Of a stretch of DNA of 64,000 nt, positions 18,875 to 27,324 are shown piece after piece. The DNA comes from Candidatus Gastranaerophilales bacterium. Lineage in GTDB: Bacteria > Cyanobacteriota > Vampirovibrionia > Gastranaerophilales > Gastranaerophilaceae. The stretch covers positions 1 to 64,000 of the forward strand of contig CALUUH010000004.1 of assembly GCA_944323875.1 (NCBI GenBank). The letters run 5' to 3'. Numbering within the stretch: the first letter of the stretch is position 1; the number at the start of each line of letters is the position of its first letter. The notes under the pieces were generated by a model. It made no database searches. It saw only the letters and a program-made list of their open reading frames with translations, and was not told the DNA's origin. Both the position numbers and the translations under genes were made by a program.

Positions 18875-21289
18875 ATGCAAGTACGCGATCACCTACAGGT
18901 GTACAACAAATACAAGGACTACAACGATTTGAAGACCGGCTACATGTCCCCGAATCGAATTCCTGAATTTCCTTCCGCGTACATGTCACCAAATAAATAT
19001 TTTAATAATGAGAGACCTTTAAAAACAAATTCATCGAATTTATCTTTTGAAGGTCTTTCTTTTATGGGAAATAAATCAAAAGTTCTGGTTAATACATCAA
19101 TGAGTTTGTTAGACAGGTTATTGTATAAACAAACTAACCCGACACCATACAGCAAAGAAAGCTTTTTAAAATTTGCAGATAAGTATACAGATTTTATGGG
19201 CCGCCAGCTGTTTGAAAATCTGGAAAAATCTGATTTGTCTAAAAAACTTCTGCATATAGACGGCGACAACGTTACTTTATACAAAAAAAGAATACCGCAG
19301 TTAGTTTGGGACGGTCTTATTTATCCTGTTAAAATTCTGCCGTTTGATATGCTCAACGGTGCGGTTGCAATGCTTGGCAAAATCAAACCGCTCAAAAAAT
19401 GGTCTGACGGTGTATTACAGACAAATTTCTTTAAAAATATCAGACAGCGTTCTAAGCTGGATTCAAAATTCAATGCTCTTCGCGGCTTAATGGAAACGCA
19501 GGCAACATTTGAAGGCAAAATGAAAGACGGAAAATTCCTGTCAAGACCGCAGGCCGCAATGCCGGAGGATATGATTGACGAAAAAATGATTCGTCAAAAA
19601 TTAAAAATGTATGATCCGAAAAAAGGCAGTTATGATACAAAACACGAACGTTCGCTGAATAGGCTCGTTTCCGGTTTGCCGCCTGCTATATTCCTCGCAA
19701 ATGATGCTTACAACCTTTCAAGAATGATGGATGATGATCCGGCCCTTGCAGAAAAAGAAAAGAAAACAAGGTTCAAACAAGAAGTTGCCAGAATTGTTTC
19801 CAGCGGATATTTGACTCTCGTAACTCTCGGCGCATTACAGAAATATATCAATAACTCCAAACTAGGAATTATGTTGATGACAGGTGTAACCGTATTGATA
19901 ACAGAAATGTTCTCACGTCTGTCTAACGGTAAATATATAACACGCCTGACACCTGAAGAAGCACGCGCTATTAATGAAAAAAATAACGCTCCGGAAGCGA
20001 AAATTAAACCGGTTGAAGAAAAAGAACAACCTAAAGATGTTGCATTTAAAGGTGATGTAAAAACAACAGCCAACAAGCAGGCTCCTCAAAAGCCATTGCT
20101 CTCTTTTGATACGCTAATGAAAGCATCTGCCGTTGTAATCGGGGCAGGTTATGCAATTAAAGGCCTGAGAAAATTCAAAATGGTTGATAATATTTTTAAC
20201 ATAGCCTTTGATCCTTTCAAAAATGCTTACAAAAAAATTACCGTAAACCCTGATTATAAAATGCCTGTTGAAAAGTTTGAAAACATAATGCAGGTTCTTG
20301 AACGTGAAGAAAACGGTTTTTATAAACAGGCGAAAGAGTTTAGAGAATTCGCAAAAGCTCATACACAAAACGGCTTTGTTAAATTCGGTGAAAAAGATAA
20401 AAAAGTTAAAATTGCTGTTGATTTTGTGATAGCACCGTTTAAATTTGCATATAACACGGTGACATTACCATATCGTTATACAAATCAATTACTGCAATTT
20501 GCCGGTAAAAATCTAAGAAAAGCTTTAAAAATACCTGAAAAACCAAAATCACCGGCGAAAATAGCTGCAGAACTTGCAAATGCCAAAACTAAAGCCGAAA
20601 AAGCACGTCTGGCGGATTTCAGAAACGCAATTGACAGAATTGGCCGTGAAGCTTTAAAGAAAAATTATAATGCAAAAGAATTCAAAACATTTGTCAGTGA
20701 TATGACTATGAAAGCCTTTAACGTAGACAGTTTGTCAAATATCTCTAACAGCGATTTATCAAATCTTGCCAAAACCGCTTCTACCGCCGCAACATTGTGG
20801 TTCTTGATGACTGATAACTACAACATGGTTATGTTGAAATCAAACGGTAACGACAAAGAAGGCGCTAACACAAAATTCAAAGAAAGATTTGTACAAGAAG
20901 GTTCAAGATTGTTCTATCAAACTTTATTGATTGACCTGTTTAATTCAACCTTCAGAAACCAGTATAACCGTTCACTGGCCGGCATGAGCTGGATAACCCT
21001 TGTTGATACCACTCTCGGTGAAATATTAACCAGAAAATCAGTAGGTACTCCGGTTAAAACCCATACAAGAGATGAACTGATAGCAATGGAAGATGCTCAA
21101 AATAATGCAACAGGATTTTTAAAAGGCTATTACAACTTTATGAAACGTTTAACCGGTAAACGCCCTATTCGTTCTTATGAAGTCGATAACAAAAACACAG
21201 TAAAGCCTTTAAATCAACAGGTTCAACAGTATTCAGCCGTAAATTTTACCAATCAGAACAGCGTCTTGACACAAATGATTAAAGGGTAA
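18875..21289 (+). CDS. Large lineage-specific FxG protein with membrane segments
   Basis: 804 aa from the ATG at 18875 (GGAAGGAT upstream); the ATG at 18848 lacks a ribosome site. The N-terminus is polar, with SFEGLSFMGN (about residues 55-64), the FxG motif seen in several proteins here; a second AFKG lies near residue 390. There are hydrophobic stretches near 315-350 and 410-430, and many Lys/Ala-rich helices. No known domain recognised. The layout (FxG head, helices, paired hydrophobic segments) is shared with the 37502 and 61683 genes, so they probably belong to one expanded family with a structural or envelope role. Confidence 0.75.
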   Translation: MQVRDHLQVYNKYKDYNDLKTGYMSPNRIPEFPSAYMSPNKYFNNERPLKTNSSNLSFEGLSFMGNKSKVLVNTSMSLLDRLLYKQTNPTPYSKESFLKFADKYTDFMGRQLFENLEKSDLSKKLLHIDGDNVTLYKKRIPQLVWDGLIYPVKILPFDMLNGAVAMLGKIKPLKKWSDGVLQTNFFKNIRQRSKLDSKFNALRGLMETQATFEGKMKDGKFLSRPQAAMPEDMIDEKMIRQKLKMYDPKKGSYDTKHERSLNRLVSGLPPAIFLANDAYNLSRMMDDDPALAEKEKKTRFKQEVARIVSSGYLTLVTLGALQKYINNSKLGIMLMTGVTVLITEMFSRLSNGKYITRLTPEEARAINEKNNAPEAKIKPVEEKEQPKDVAFKGDVKTTANKQAPQKPLLSFDTLMKASAVVIGAGYAIKGLRKFKMVDNIFNIAFDPFKNAYKKITVNPDYKMPVEKFENIMQVLEREENGFYKQAKEFREFAKAHTQNGFVKFGEKDKKVKIAVDFVIAPFKFAYNTVTLPYRYTNQLLQFAGKNLRKALKIPEKPKSPAKIAAELANAKTKAEKARLADFRNAIDRIGREALKKNYNAKEFKTFVSDMTMKAFNVDSLSNISNSDLSNLAKTASTAATLWFLMTDNYNMVMLKSNGNDKEGANTKFKERFVQEGSRLFYQTLLIDLFNSTFRNQYNRSLAGMSWITLVDTTLGEILTRKSVGTPVKTHTRDELIAMEDAQNNATGFLKGYYNFMKRLTGKRPIRSYEVDNKNTVKPLNQQVQQYSAVNFTNQNSVLTQMIKG

Positions 21290-21391
21290 TGTTAACAAAT
21301 GTAACAAAAATTACACTCTCTGAAATTCGCTCTGATTGAAATACTTTACATGTATAAGAAGAGAGCAAAGTAAAATATAAGGAGAGATGAG

Positions 21392-21715
21392 ATGACATTT
21401 TTAGCGTTGGATGCACAGAAAAATTTGTACACCTTACAGAAAAACCAGCTTAACTTTGAGCAGACACTTGTAATTAGCCGTGCAAGCTACATTAGTAAAG
21501 AAATGGGTATTATTCAGGAAAGCGTAGAAGATGCTTCTACATTGGATTCTGATCCTAATTATATCCAATTACAAACAGAGCAGGAACAATTGGAAGTTCG
21601 AAAAGAGTCGCTGGATTCACAGGTACAGCTTCTTGAACAAGAAATTTCTAACTTGAAAACAGCTGTAACAAACGGTATCAAGAACGGCTGCGGCTTGAAC
21701 TTAATCGGCGGATAA
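21392..21715 (+). CDS. Small coiled-coil protein of the MGMAASQ-like group
   Basis: 107 aa; a GGAGAG site precedes the ATG. N-terminal MTFLALDAQKNLYTLQKNQLNFEQ resembles in style the partial protein at the right edge (MGMAASQARFLG...KTNLEY). A long Glu/Gln coiled coil (about 55-95) and a glycine-containing tail follow. No enzyme motif. Such short coiled-coil proteins are recurrent in this lineage; function unknown. Confidence 0.7.
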   Translation: MTFLALDAQKNLYTLQKNQLNFEQTLVISRASYISKEMGIIQESVEDASTLDSDPNYIQLQTEQEQLEVRKESLDSQVQLLEQEISNLKTAVTNGIKNGCGLNLIGG

Positions 21716-21725
21716 TACTGATTAA

Positions 21726-22568
21726 TCAATCGCAATGCTGCATATTATATAATTCCACGGTGTTAAGCATCAATGACGTTATTGTCATTGGGCCGACACC
21801 ACCGGGAACCGGTGTTATATATGATGCGATTTTAGAAACATTTTCAAAATCGACATCACCGCGGGTTTTCCCCGTCTCATCTTTGAATATCCCCACATCC
21901 ACGACAATACAATCAGATTTTAACATATTTTCTTCTATAATTTTTTCCCCTACTGCTGAGATTAAAACATCGGCAGTTTTTGTTATTCCGGCGAGGTTTT
22001 GCGTGCGGCTGTGGCAGATTGTAACTGTTGCATTGCGATCCAGTATCATCTGAGAAAGCGGTCGGCCTACAATATTTGAGCGGCCTATGATTACTACGTG
22101 CTTGCCTTCAAGATTTATTTCGTACTCATCAAGCAATAACAAAATACCTTTAGGAGTGCACGGATAAACATAGGGCTTTTGACCGGAAAAAAGAAGCCCG
22201 AAATTTGCTGTGGTAAAGCCGTCGGCATCCTTTTTCGGATTGATAGAATTAATTATATTATTTTTATTGATATGTTTTGGCAGAGGTAATTGAACAAGGA
22301 TAGCGGTTACTTGCGGGTCATTATTTAATTCCTCAATTTTTTGTATCAATTCAGTTTCGCCGGTAAAGGATGGCAGATTTATAATAATTGAATTAATCCC
22401 GATGTTTTCCGCAGCTTTTTTCTTGTTGTTCACATAAATTTTGCTGGCCGGATCTTCGCCCACAAGAACAACGGCAAGCGTAGGCTTTGTTGAAAGTTTT
22501 TCTACTCGAAGTTTCAAATCCGCCAGTAATTTATCTCGTAATTTTTTTCCGTCTAAAATTATTGCCAT
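21726..22568 (-). CDS. folD: Methylenetetrahydrofolate dehydrogenase/cyclohydrolase FolD
   Basis: Bifunctional enzyme of one-carbon metabolism: NADP-dependent oxidation of 5,10-methylene-THF and hydrolysis to 10-formyl-THF. 280 aa, standard. Visible: VGEDPASKIYVNNKKKA (with the conserved YxxxK, about 37-53), QLPLPKH near 98, the dinucleotide loop GRSNIVGRPLSQ near 160 and the C-terminal PVPGGVGPMT near 257. It converges on 21392-21715, with 10 bp between stops. Confidence 0.97.
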   Translation of the reverse strand: MAIILDGKKLRDKLLADLKLRVEKLSTKPTLAVVLVGEDPASKIYVNNKKKAAENIGINSIIINLPSFTGETELIQKIEELNNDPQVTAILVQLPLPKHINKNNIINSINPKKDADGFTTANFGLLFSGQKPYVYPCTPKGILLLLDEYEINLEGKHVVIIGRSNIVGRPLSQMILDRNATVTICHSRTQNLAGITKTADVLISAVGEKIIEENMLKSDCIVVDVGIFKDETGKTRGDVDFENVSKIASYITPVPGGVGPMTITSLMLNTVELYNMQHCD

Positions 22569-22610
22569 AAGCTTACTATAACATAAAAAATAAGATTATG
22601 TTGTTAAATT

Positions 22611-23699
22611 TTAAATAGAGGCGGATTGATCGTAAATTTTTTGTTTTTCTTTTTGTATAAGCCGGTTTATTTCTTTGTTAGCTTTGACTTGAGATTTCAG
22701 TGTCCTGTCTATAATTCGCGGGCTGACTTTTGTATTGTCGGAAGCAAAAAATGCCATTAGTTTTTGAGCATGCCTATTGATTATAGTATCTGCTTTTTGC
22801 AGCAGCCCTTCATAAGTATTTTTTATTTCTGAAGTCTGCAAAGAATTCTTTTCATAGTCTTTATTGTCATCTATGAATTTGTCCATTTCTTCAATTACGT
22901 CATTATTATTTTCAATTGAATGTTCAAAACTCTGTATATTGCTGTTCAAAGCTTCAACATCTTCAAGCAGTTTGTAAGAAGGCTTGCTGTTATTTTCATA
23001 GGCCTTAAGAATTTCTGCTGATTTTTTAGAAATATTGACTGTTTCAGGATATCCGGAAACAAGAGCCAGCATCACTGCTGTTCTGTTTTTGTCGTCCAAA
23101 TCCTTAACTTTAGGATAAAATTCCGGCAGATTACGCGAATTCACACTGTCCAATTCTTCTGACATATCTTGTTTTGTACTTTGAATTTTTTCATAAAGCG
23201 GCTCTAATTTTGCAAATTCATCACTGTCGCGATAAATTTTTGCGCGTTTTTTCTCAATAGCGCTGCTGACTGCTGAATAATACGGGTTTGAGTTAACCAA
23301 TTTTTCGTTGCGTTCAAATTCTTTTATATTTTTTTGATATTCTTCGTAAGGTTTAGTTTTTTGTTCGGCTTTTTTAAATGCCTGCTGACTATCCGCGTCG
23401 AATTTTTTATTCATCAATTGCGTTTCGTAATTTTTGATGAGTTTAAGCTTTTCCTGCGTGTCATAGCCGATTTTTCCGATAATGCAGAATTTATCTTTAA
23501 TCATTTCTTTATAAGGTTCAATTTTATTTTTAATCTCGTCCTGCATTTCTTCTAACTGCATATCAAGAATAGAATATGATTGAAAAGTGTCATTTGCATC
23601 ATCAGCTGTAAATTGCGGCTTATAAGTATTTTGCCGATTTACAATGCCGGTATTTGTGTTGTTTGTAAAAAATCTGGCTGCAACAGGCAATATTCTCAT
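22611..23699 (-). CDS. Coiled-coil protein with lineage-type N-terminus
   Basis: 362 aa from the ATG at 23699, 7 nt after AAGGAGA; an in-frame ATG 54 nt upstream lacks such a site. The short N-terminus MRILPVAARFFTNN...YKPQFTAD resembles the F-x-G type heads of neighbours. The remainder is almost entirely charged coiled coil (about 45-360). No signal peptide or catalytic motif. It could be a structural or effector-like protein; not recognised. Confidence 0.7.
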   Translation of the reverse strand: MRILPVAARFFTNNTNTGIVNRQNTYKPQFTADDANDTFQSYSILDMQLEEMQDEIKNKIEPYKEMIKDKFCIIGKIGYDTQEKLKLIKNYETQLMNKKFDADSQQAFKKAEQKTKPYEEYQKNIKEFERNEKLVNSNPYYSAVSSAIEKKRAKIYRDSDEFAKLEPLYEKIQSTKQDMSEELDSVNSRNLPEFYPKVKDLDDKNRTAVMLALVSGYPETVNISKKSAEILKAYENNSKPSYKLLEDVEALNSNIQSFEHSIENNNDVIEEMDKFIDDNKDYEKNSLQTSEIKNTYEGLLQKADTIINRHAQKLMAFFASDNTKVSPRIIDRTLKSQVKANKEINRLIQKEKQKIYDQSASI

Positions 23700-23774
23700 C
23701 AATATATCTCCTTGGATATTCAGGTTTATTACATAGAATACAAAACATGTCAATAGAAATTTTTGCCGGGAAAA

Positions 23775-24071
23775 TTATTTTATGACAATGTAATTCTTTT
23801 TAATTTCTTCTTTAAAAGAATCCGGTAATTTTTCAAACTCAAAAATATCAATAAGAAAAGGAATATTACTTTCTGAAAGTAATTCTTTGAGTTCTCCGAT
23901 ATAAGCCGTTTTAGAGTGAAAATCTTTAACAACCAGATCCAAATCGCTCCCCTCGTGAGCTGTGCCGTCAATCCGGCTGCCATAGGCCCATATTTCAGCA
24001 TCAGGACAATAACTGTCAAAAATATCCATAAGCATTTTCAGGTATTCAGGTTTGATGAAAAGTTTATTCAT
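23775..24071 (-). CDS. MNT-type nucleotidyltransferase (antitoxin of HEPN pair)
   Basis: 98 aa. Motif GSRIDGTAHEGSDLDLVV (GSx10DxD) is the minimal nucleotidyltransferase signature; the aspartates bind metal and ATP. The ATG at 24071 overlaps the end of the HEPN gene by 8 nt. In studied MNT/HEPN pairs the MNT protein neutralises the HEPN RNase by transferring AMP to it. A longer frame from 24116 would overlap the partner heavily and lacks a ribosome site. Confidence 0.88.
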   Translation of the reverse strand: MNKLFIKPEYLKMLMDIFDSYCPDAEIWAYGSRIDGTAHEGSDLDLVVKDFHSKTAYIGELKELLSESNIPFLIDIFEFEKLPDSFKEEIKKNYIVIK

Positions 24072-24477
24072 GTTCAATGACTTCCTTGAGGCGGCTGACA
24101 TCTTTGATAAAATCATCTATAAGCAAAAGCGTTTCTTCCGCAAAAGCGCGGCCGTAATCATGTGCTGTATTGTTGCGGTTATCTCTGTATTTAAACCAGC
24201 GGTTAACTTCATCTTCATTTAGAAGAGAAAACTTTAGTGCGTGCCTGAATAAATCCTTAAATGTTAAACTGTCAACAACTTTTTTGGTGGCAAAAAAAGG
24301 AGTCAATTTTTTTCTTAAAAGTTTACCGCTTTGTTCGAGCGTCATTTCAAAGCTTTTTACAAGCGAATTGCGGTACATTTCATAATCAATAGAACCTTCT
24401 TCAACGGTTTTTATAAGAGAGTAGGCTCTGCATAGTGTTTCAATACTTCTTTTAAAGTACTCAGTGTTAATATTCAT
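24064..24477 (-). CDS. HEPN-domain protein (toxin partner, HI0074-like)
   Basis: 137 aa, all-helical. The C-terminal part has KYRDNRNNTAHDYG: RNNTAH is the Rx4H active motif of HEPN RNases. It is cotranscribed with, and overlaps, the MNT gene downstream, the standard order of this type VII-like toxin-antitoxin system (HEPN first, MNT second). Older literature calls these kanamycin-nucleotidyltransferase substrate-binding proteins. RNase activity is inferred. Confidence 0.88.
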   Translation of the reverse strand: MNINTEYFKRSIETLCRAYSLIKTVEEGSIDYEMYRNSLVKSFEMTLEQSGKLLRKKLTPFFATKKVVDSLTFKDLFRHALKFSLLNEDEVNRWFKYRDNRNNTAHDYGRAFAEETLLLIDDFIKDVSRLKEVIEHE

Positions 24478-24497
24478 AACTCCCCTATTTTAAAAAG

Positions 24498-24520
24498 TGC
24501 GGGTAGAAAATCTACCCGCA
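24498..24520 (-). terminator. Terminator of gatA
   Basis: TGCGGGTAGA / TCTACCCGCA stem with a 3-nt loop, followed on the minus strand by a T-run. It separates gatA from the HEPN/MNT pair. Confidence 0.9.
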
Positions 24521-24528
24521 TTGAAAAT

Positions 24529-25992
24529 TTATATATCTGCAAGTTTCAGATAGTAATCATTTGCTCTTTCAAACTTATGCGCCGCATTGAACAATCTGCT
24601 TTCCTGTAATTGCGGAGCGAGGATTTGAAGCCCGATAGGCATGCCGTCTTTGTCAAATCCGGCCGGAACGCTCATACCCGGAATTCCAGCAAGGTTTGCA
24701 GAAATTGTCGCAATATCTGTCAAATACATTGCAAGCGGGTCTGATGATTTTGCACCTAAATCAAATGCCGTGTTAGGGCAGGTTGGAGAAATTAATATAT
24801 CAACCTTTTTAAATGCTTCCACAAAATCCTGTGTTACAAGTGCTCTCATCTGCTGTGCTTTTTTGTAATATGCATCGTAATAACCTGATGATAATGCATA
24901 AGTACCAAGCATTATACGGCGCTTAACTTCAGGGCCGAAACCTTCTGCTCTGGTTTTGGTATACATTTCCATAAGATTTTTTGCATCATGTGTTCTGTAT
25001 CCGTATCTTACACCGTCAAAACGCGCAAGGTTTGATGAGCATTCGGCAGTCGCAAGGATATAGTAAATACCGATTGAATATTTAAGATGAGGAAGTGATA
25101 TTTCAACAATTTCGCAGCCTAATTTTTTGTAATCTTCAATCGCTTTTTGCATTGCTTTTTGAACATCATCCGCAAGACCTTCGCTCATCAATTCTTTAAT
25201 CACACCGACTTTCATGCCTTTGATATCGTTATTCAGATTAGCGGCATAATGTTCAACAGGAAGATTTAGTGATGTGCTGTCTTTAGGGTCGTGTCCTGAG
25301 ATAACTTCCAATAAGTTAGCGGCATCTTCGACTGTTCTTGCAAACGGGCCGATTTGATCCAGTGAGGACGCAAACGCGATTAATCCGTATCTTGAAACAC
25401 GGCCGTAAGTCGGTTTCATACCTACAATACCGCAGAATGAAGCAGGAAGCCTGATAGATCCGCCTGTATCAGAACCGAGTGAAAGTGTAACTTCGCAAGA
25501 TGCAACGCTTGCCGCAGAGCCGCCTGAGGAGCCGCCCGGAACTTTGTTTAAATTCCACGGGTTATGAACTTTTTTAAAGGCTGAGTTTTCGTTTGATGAG
25601 CCCATTGCAAATTCATCAAGGTTAGCTTTTCCTAAAATCGGAACCAAATTACCCAGCAGTTTTTCAGTAATCGTTGCATTGAAAGGTGAAACAAAATTTT
25701 CGAGAATTTTGCTTGATGCGGTTGTTTTAGACCCGATTAAATTCATGTTATCTTTCAGCGCAAGCGGAATGCCGGCCAAAAGCGGCAGTTCTTCATTACG
25801 TGCGATTTTTTCGTCAACTTTTTTAGCTGTTTCAAGTGCGGTTTCTTTTGTCAAAGAGTTAAACGCACCCAATTTTTCTTCTAATTTGTTAATTCTGTCA
25901 AAAGCTGCATTTGTCAATTCTACAGCTGAAATTTCTTTATTTTTTAAGGCTTTGCTTTGTTCTGCCGCCGATTTTCTTAAAAGCTCGTTCAT
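24529..25992 (-). CDS. gatA: Glu-tRNA(Gln) amidotransferase subunit A
   Basis: Amidase subunit of GatCAB, which converts Glu-tRNA(Gln) to Gln-tRNA(Gln) with ammonia from glutamine. 487 aa, normal. The amidase signature GGSSGGSAASVAS (about 150-162) and GSDTGGSIRLPASFCG (about 172-187) supply the Ser-cisSer-Lys triad, with the lysine in LKDNMN near residue 79. AAGGAG lies before the ATG. gatB and gatC are not in the window, so the subunits are dispersed. Confidence 0.97.
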   Translation of the reverse strand: MNELLRKSAAEQSKALKNKEISAVELTNAAFDRINKLEEKLGAFNSLTKETALETAKKVDEKIARNEELPLLAGIPLALKDNMNLIGSKTTASSKILENFVSPFNATITEKLLGNLVPILGKANLDEFAMGSSNENSAFKKVHNPWNLNKVPGGSSGGSAASVASCEVTLSLGSDTGGSIRLPASFCGIVGMKPTYGRVSRYGLIAFASSLDQIGPFARTVEDAANLLEVISGHDPKDSTSLNLPVEHYAANLNNDIKGMKVGVIKELMSEGLADDVQKAMQKAIEDYKKLGCEIVEISLPHLKYSIGIYYILATAECSSNLARFDGVRYGYRTHDAKNLMEMYTKTRAEGFGPEVKRRIMLGTYALSSGYYDAYYKKAQQMRALVTQDFVEAFKKVDILISPTCPNTAFDLGAKSSDPLAMYLTDIATISANLAGIPGMSVPAGFDKDGMPIGLQILAPQLQESRLFNAAHKFERANDYYLKLADI

Positions 25993-26053
25993 TAGTGTCT
26001 CCTTAGCTAATCTTATGGGATAATTTTATGATAAACAAATTTCAATATCAAGC

Positions 26054-27178
26054 CTATTCAATAGTAAAGACTTTTTTGTAATACAGCAATACACCTAAAG
26101 ATGTTAAAACGATATTCGGCATCCATGCGGCCAAAAACGGATGGAGCGCACCTGCTTCACCAAAAGATATTGACAGAGCGCGGATGAGGTAGTATGCAAA
26201 AATAATCAGAATACTGAACAAAAATCCGCGGTTATATCTTACCCTTGGCGGTGTTATTGCTAACGGTACACCTATCAAAACCAGCGCCAGAGTTGTTAAA
26301 GGCAAAGCAATTTTGTCAAATAATTCAATAACAATACCGTTGCGTTTTTCTTTATCTAATTTATTATGGCTGATGTATTTCAAAAGATTGGAGAAATTCA
26401 TTTCTTTGGCCACGTTTTTATTCAATTCTTTTGACAAATCCACGCCGAATTTTACGACAGAATGATCAAAGAGAGTTGTATTTAAAACTTTACCTTTGTC
26501 CCCGATTGTATAAACCGCACCTTTTTCAAACTCCCAGCCTTCCGGAGAGGTTTTGCCTTCATCCGCCTGTAAGACTTGGATAGTGTTGATATCGGCCGTA
26601 TCAAGAACGGTTATATTGTACAATATTTTATCTTCACAATATCCGACATAGAAAAGTCGTTTTAACTTGCCTTCTTCATTTGTTTCTTTAAACACAAAAT
26701 TCTGTTTGCCATCCGGAATATTTTTTTGTCCCAGTGCCCATAGAGCAAGGTCTTTGGATTGTTTTGTCATCACAGGCACAATGCTTTCGTTTATTGCAAA
26801 ACTGAATACAGACATCACAATCGCAAAGATAAATATCGGTTTTGCGATCCTGTTCAACCCGATGCCGCATGCGCGCATTACGGTAATTTCAGACGCCAGA
26901 CTTAAACGGTTGAGAGTCATAACCGTTGCAAGAAGCACGCCCATCGGAATTGTCATAACGATTACAGACGGCAGGTTCAGAATAATCATCATCAATGCGA
27001 CCTTGAACGGTATGCCGAACATAGAGATTTGTTTAATGAGTGTAATAAATGTATCTGATGCGAAAATAATAGATGTAAAAACGCACACCCCCATTATAAA
27101 CATCTCAATAATCTGTTTGAGTATGTATTTATCAAGTATTGTAACTTTTTTGTATTGTTCTTTGATAACTTCGAGCAT
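26054..27178 (-). CDS. LptF/LptG family permease
   Basis: 374-aa YjgP/YjgQ family protein of the LptBFG ABC transporter that extracts lipopolysaccharide from the inner membrane. Visible: three membrane segments at the N-terminus (about 20-125), a periplasmic beta-jellyroll (about 130-275; ALWALGQKNIPDG, FKETNEEGKLKRLFYVG) and three more segments (about 290-370). I cannot tell LptF from LptG, and only one such gene is here. Its presence supports an outer membrane. The 27179-27324 gap before the next gene holds no gene. Confidence 0.88.
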   Translation of the reverse strand: MLEVIKEQYKKVTILDKYILKQIIEMFIMGVCVFTSIIFASDTFITLIKQISMFGIPFKVALMMIILNLPSVIVMTIPMGVLLATVMTLNRLSLASEITVMRACGIGLNRIAKPIFIFAIVMSVFSFAINESIVPVMTKQSKDLALWALGQKNIPDGKQNFVFKETNEEGKLKRLFYVGYCEDKILYNITVLDTADINTIQVLQADEGKTSPEGWEFEKGAVYTIGDKGKVLNTTLFDHSVVKFGVDLSKELNKNVAKEMNFSNLLKYISHNKLDKEKRNGIVIELFDKIALPLTTLALVLIGVPLAITPPRVRYNRGFLFSILIIFAYYLIRALSISFGEAGALHPFLAAWMPNIVLTSLGVLLYYKKVFTIE

Positions 27179-27324
27179 ATTATCATGTTAGCATTAAAAT
27201 GTAATTTGTCTATATTTGAAAAACATCGGGTTGGACACAAAAATGGGAAAATGATAAAAATATTTATACCATTATTACTGTAATTTTCCCGGTAGACATT
27301 AAGATATTTAAGCTTTAGTAAAGT

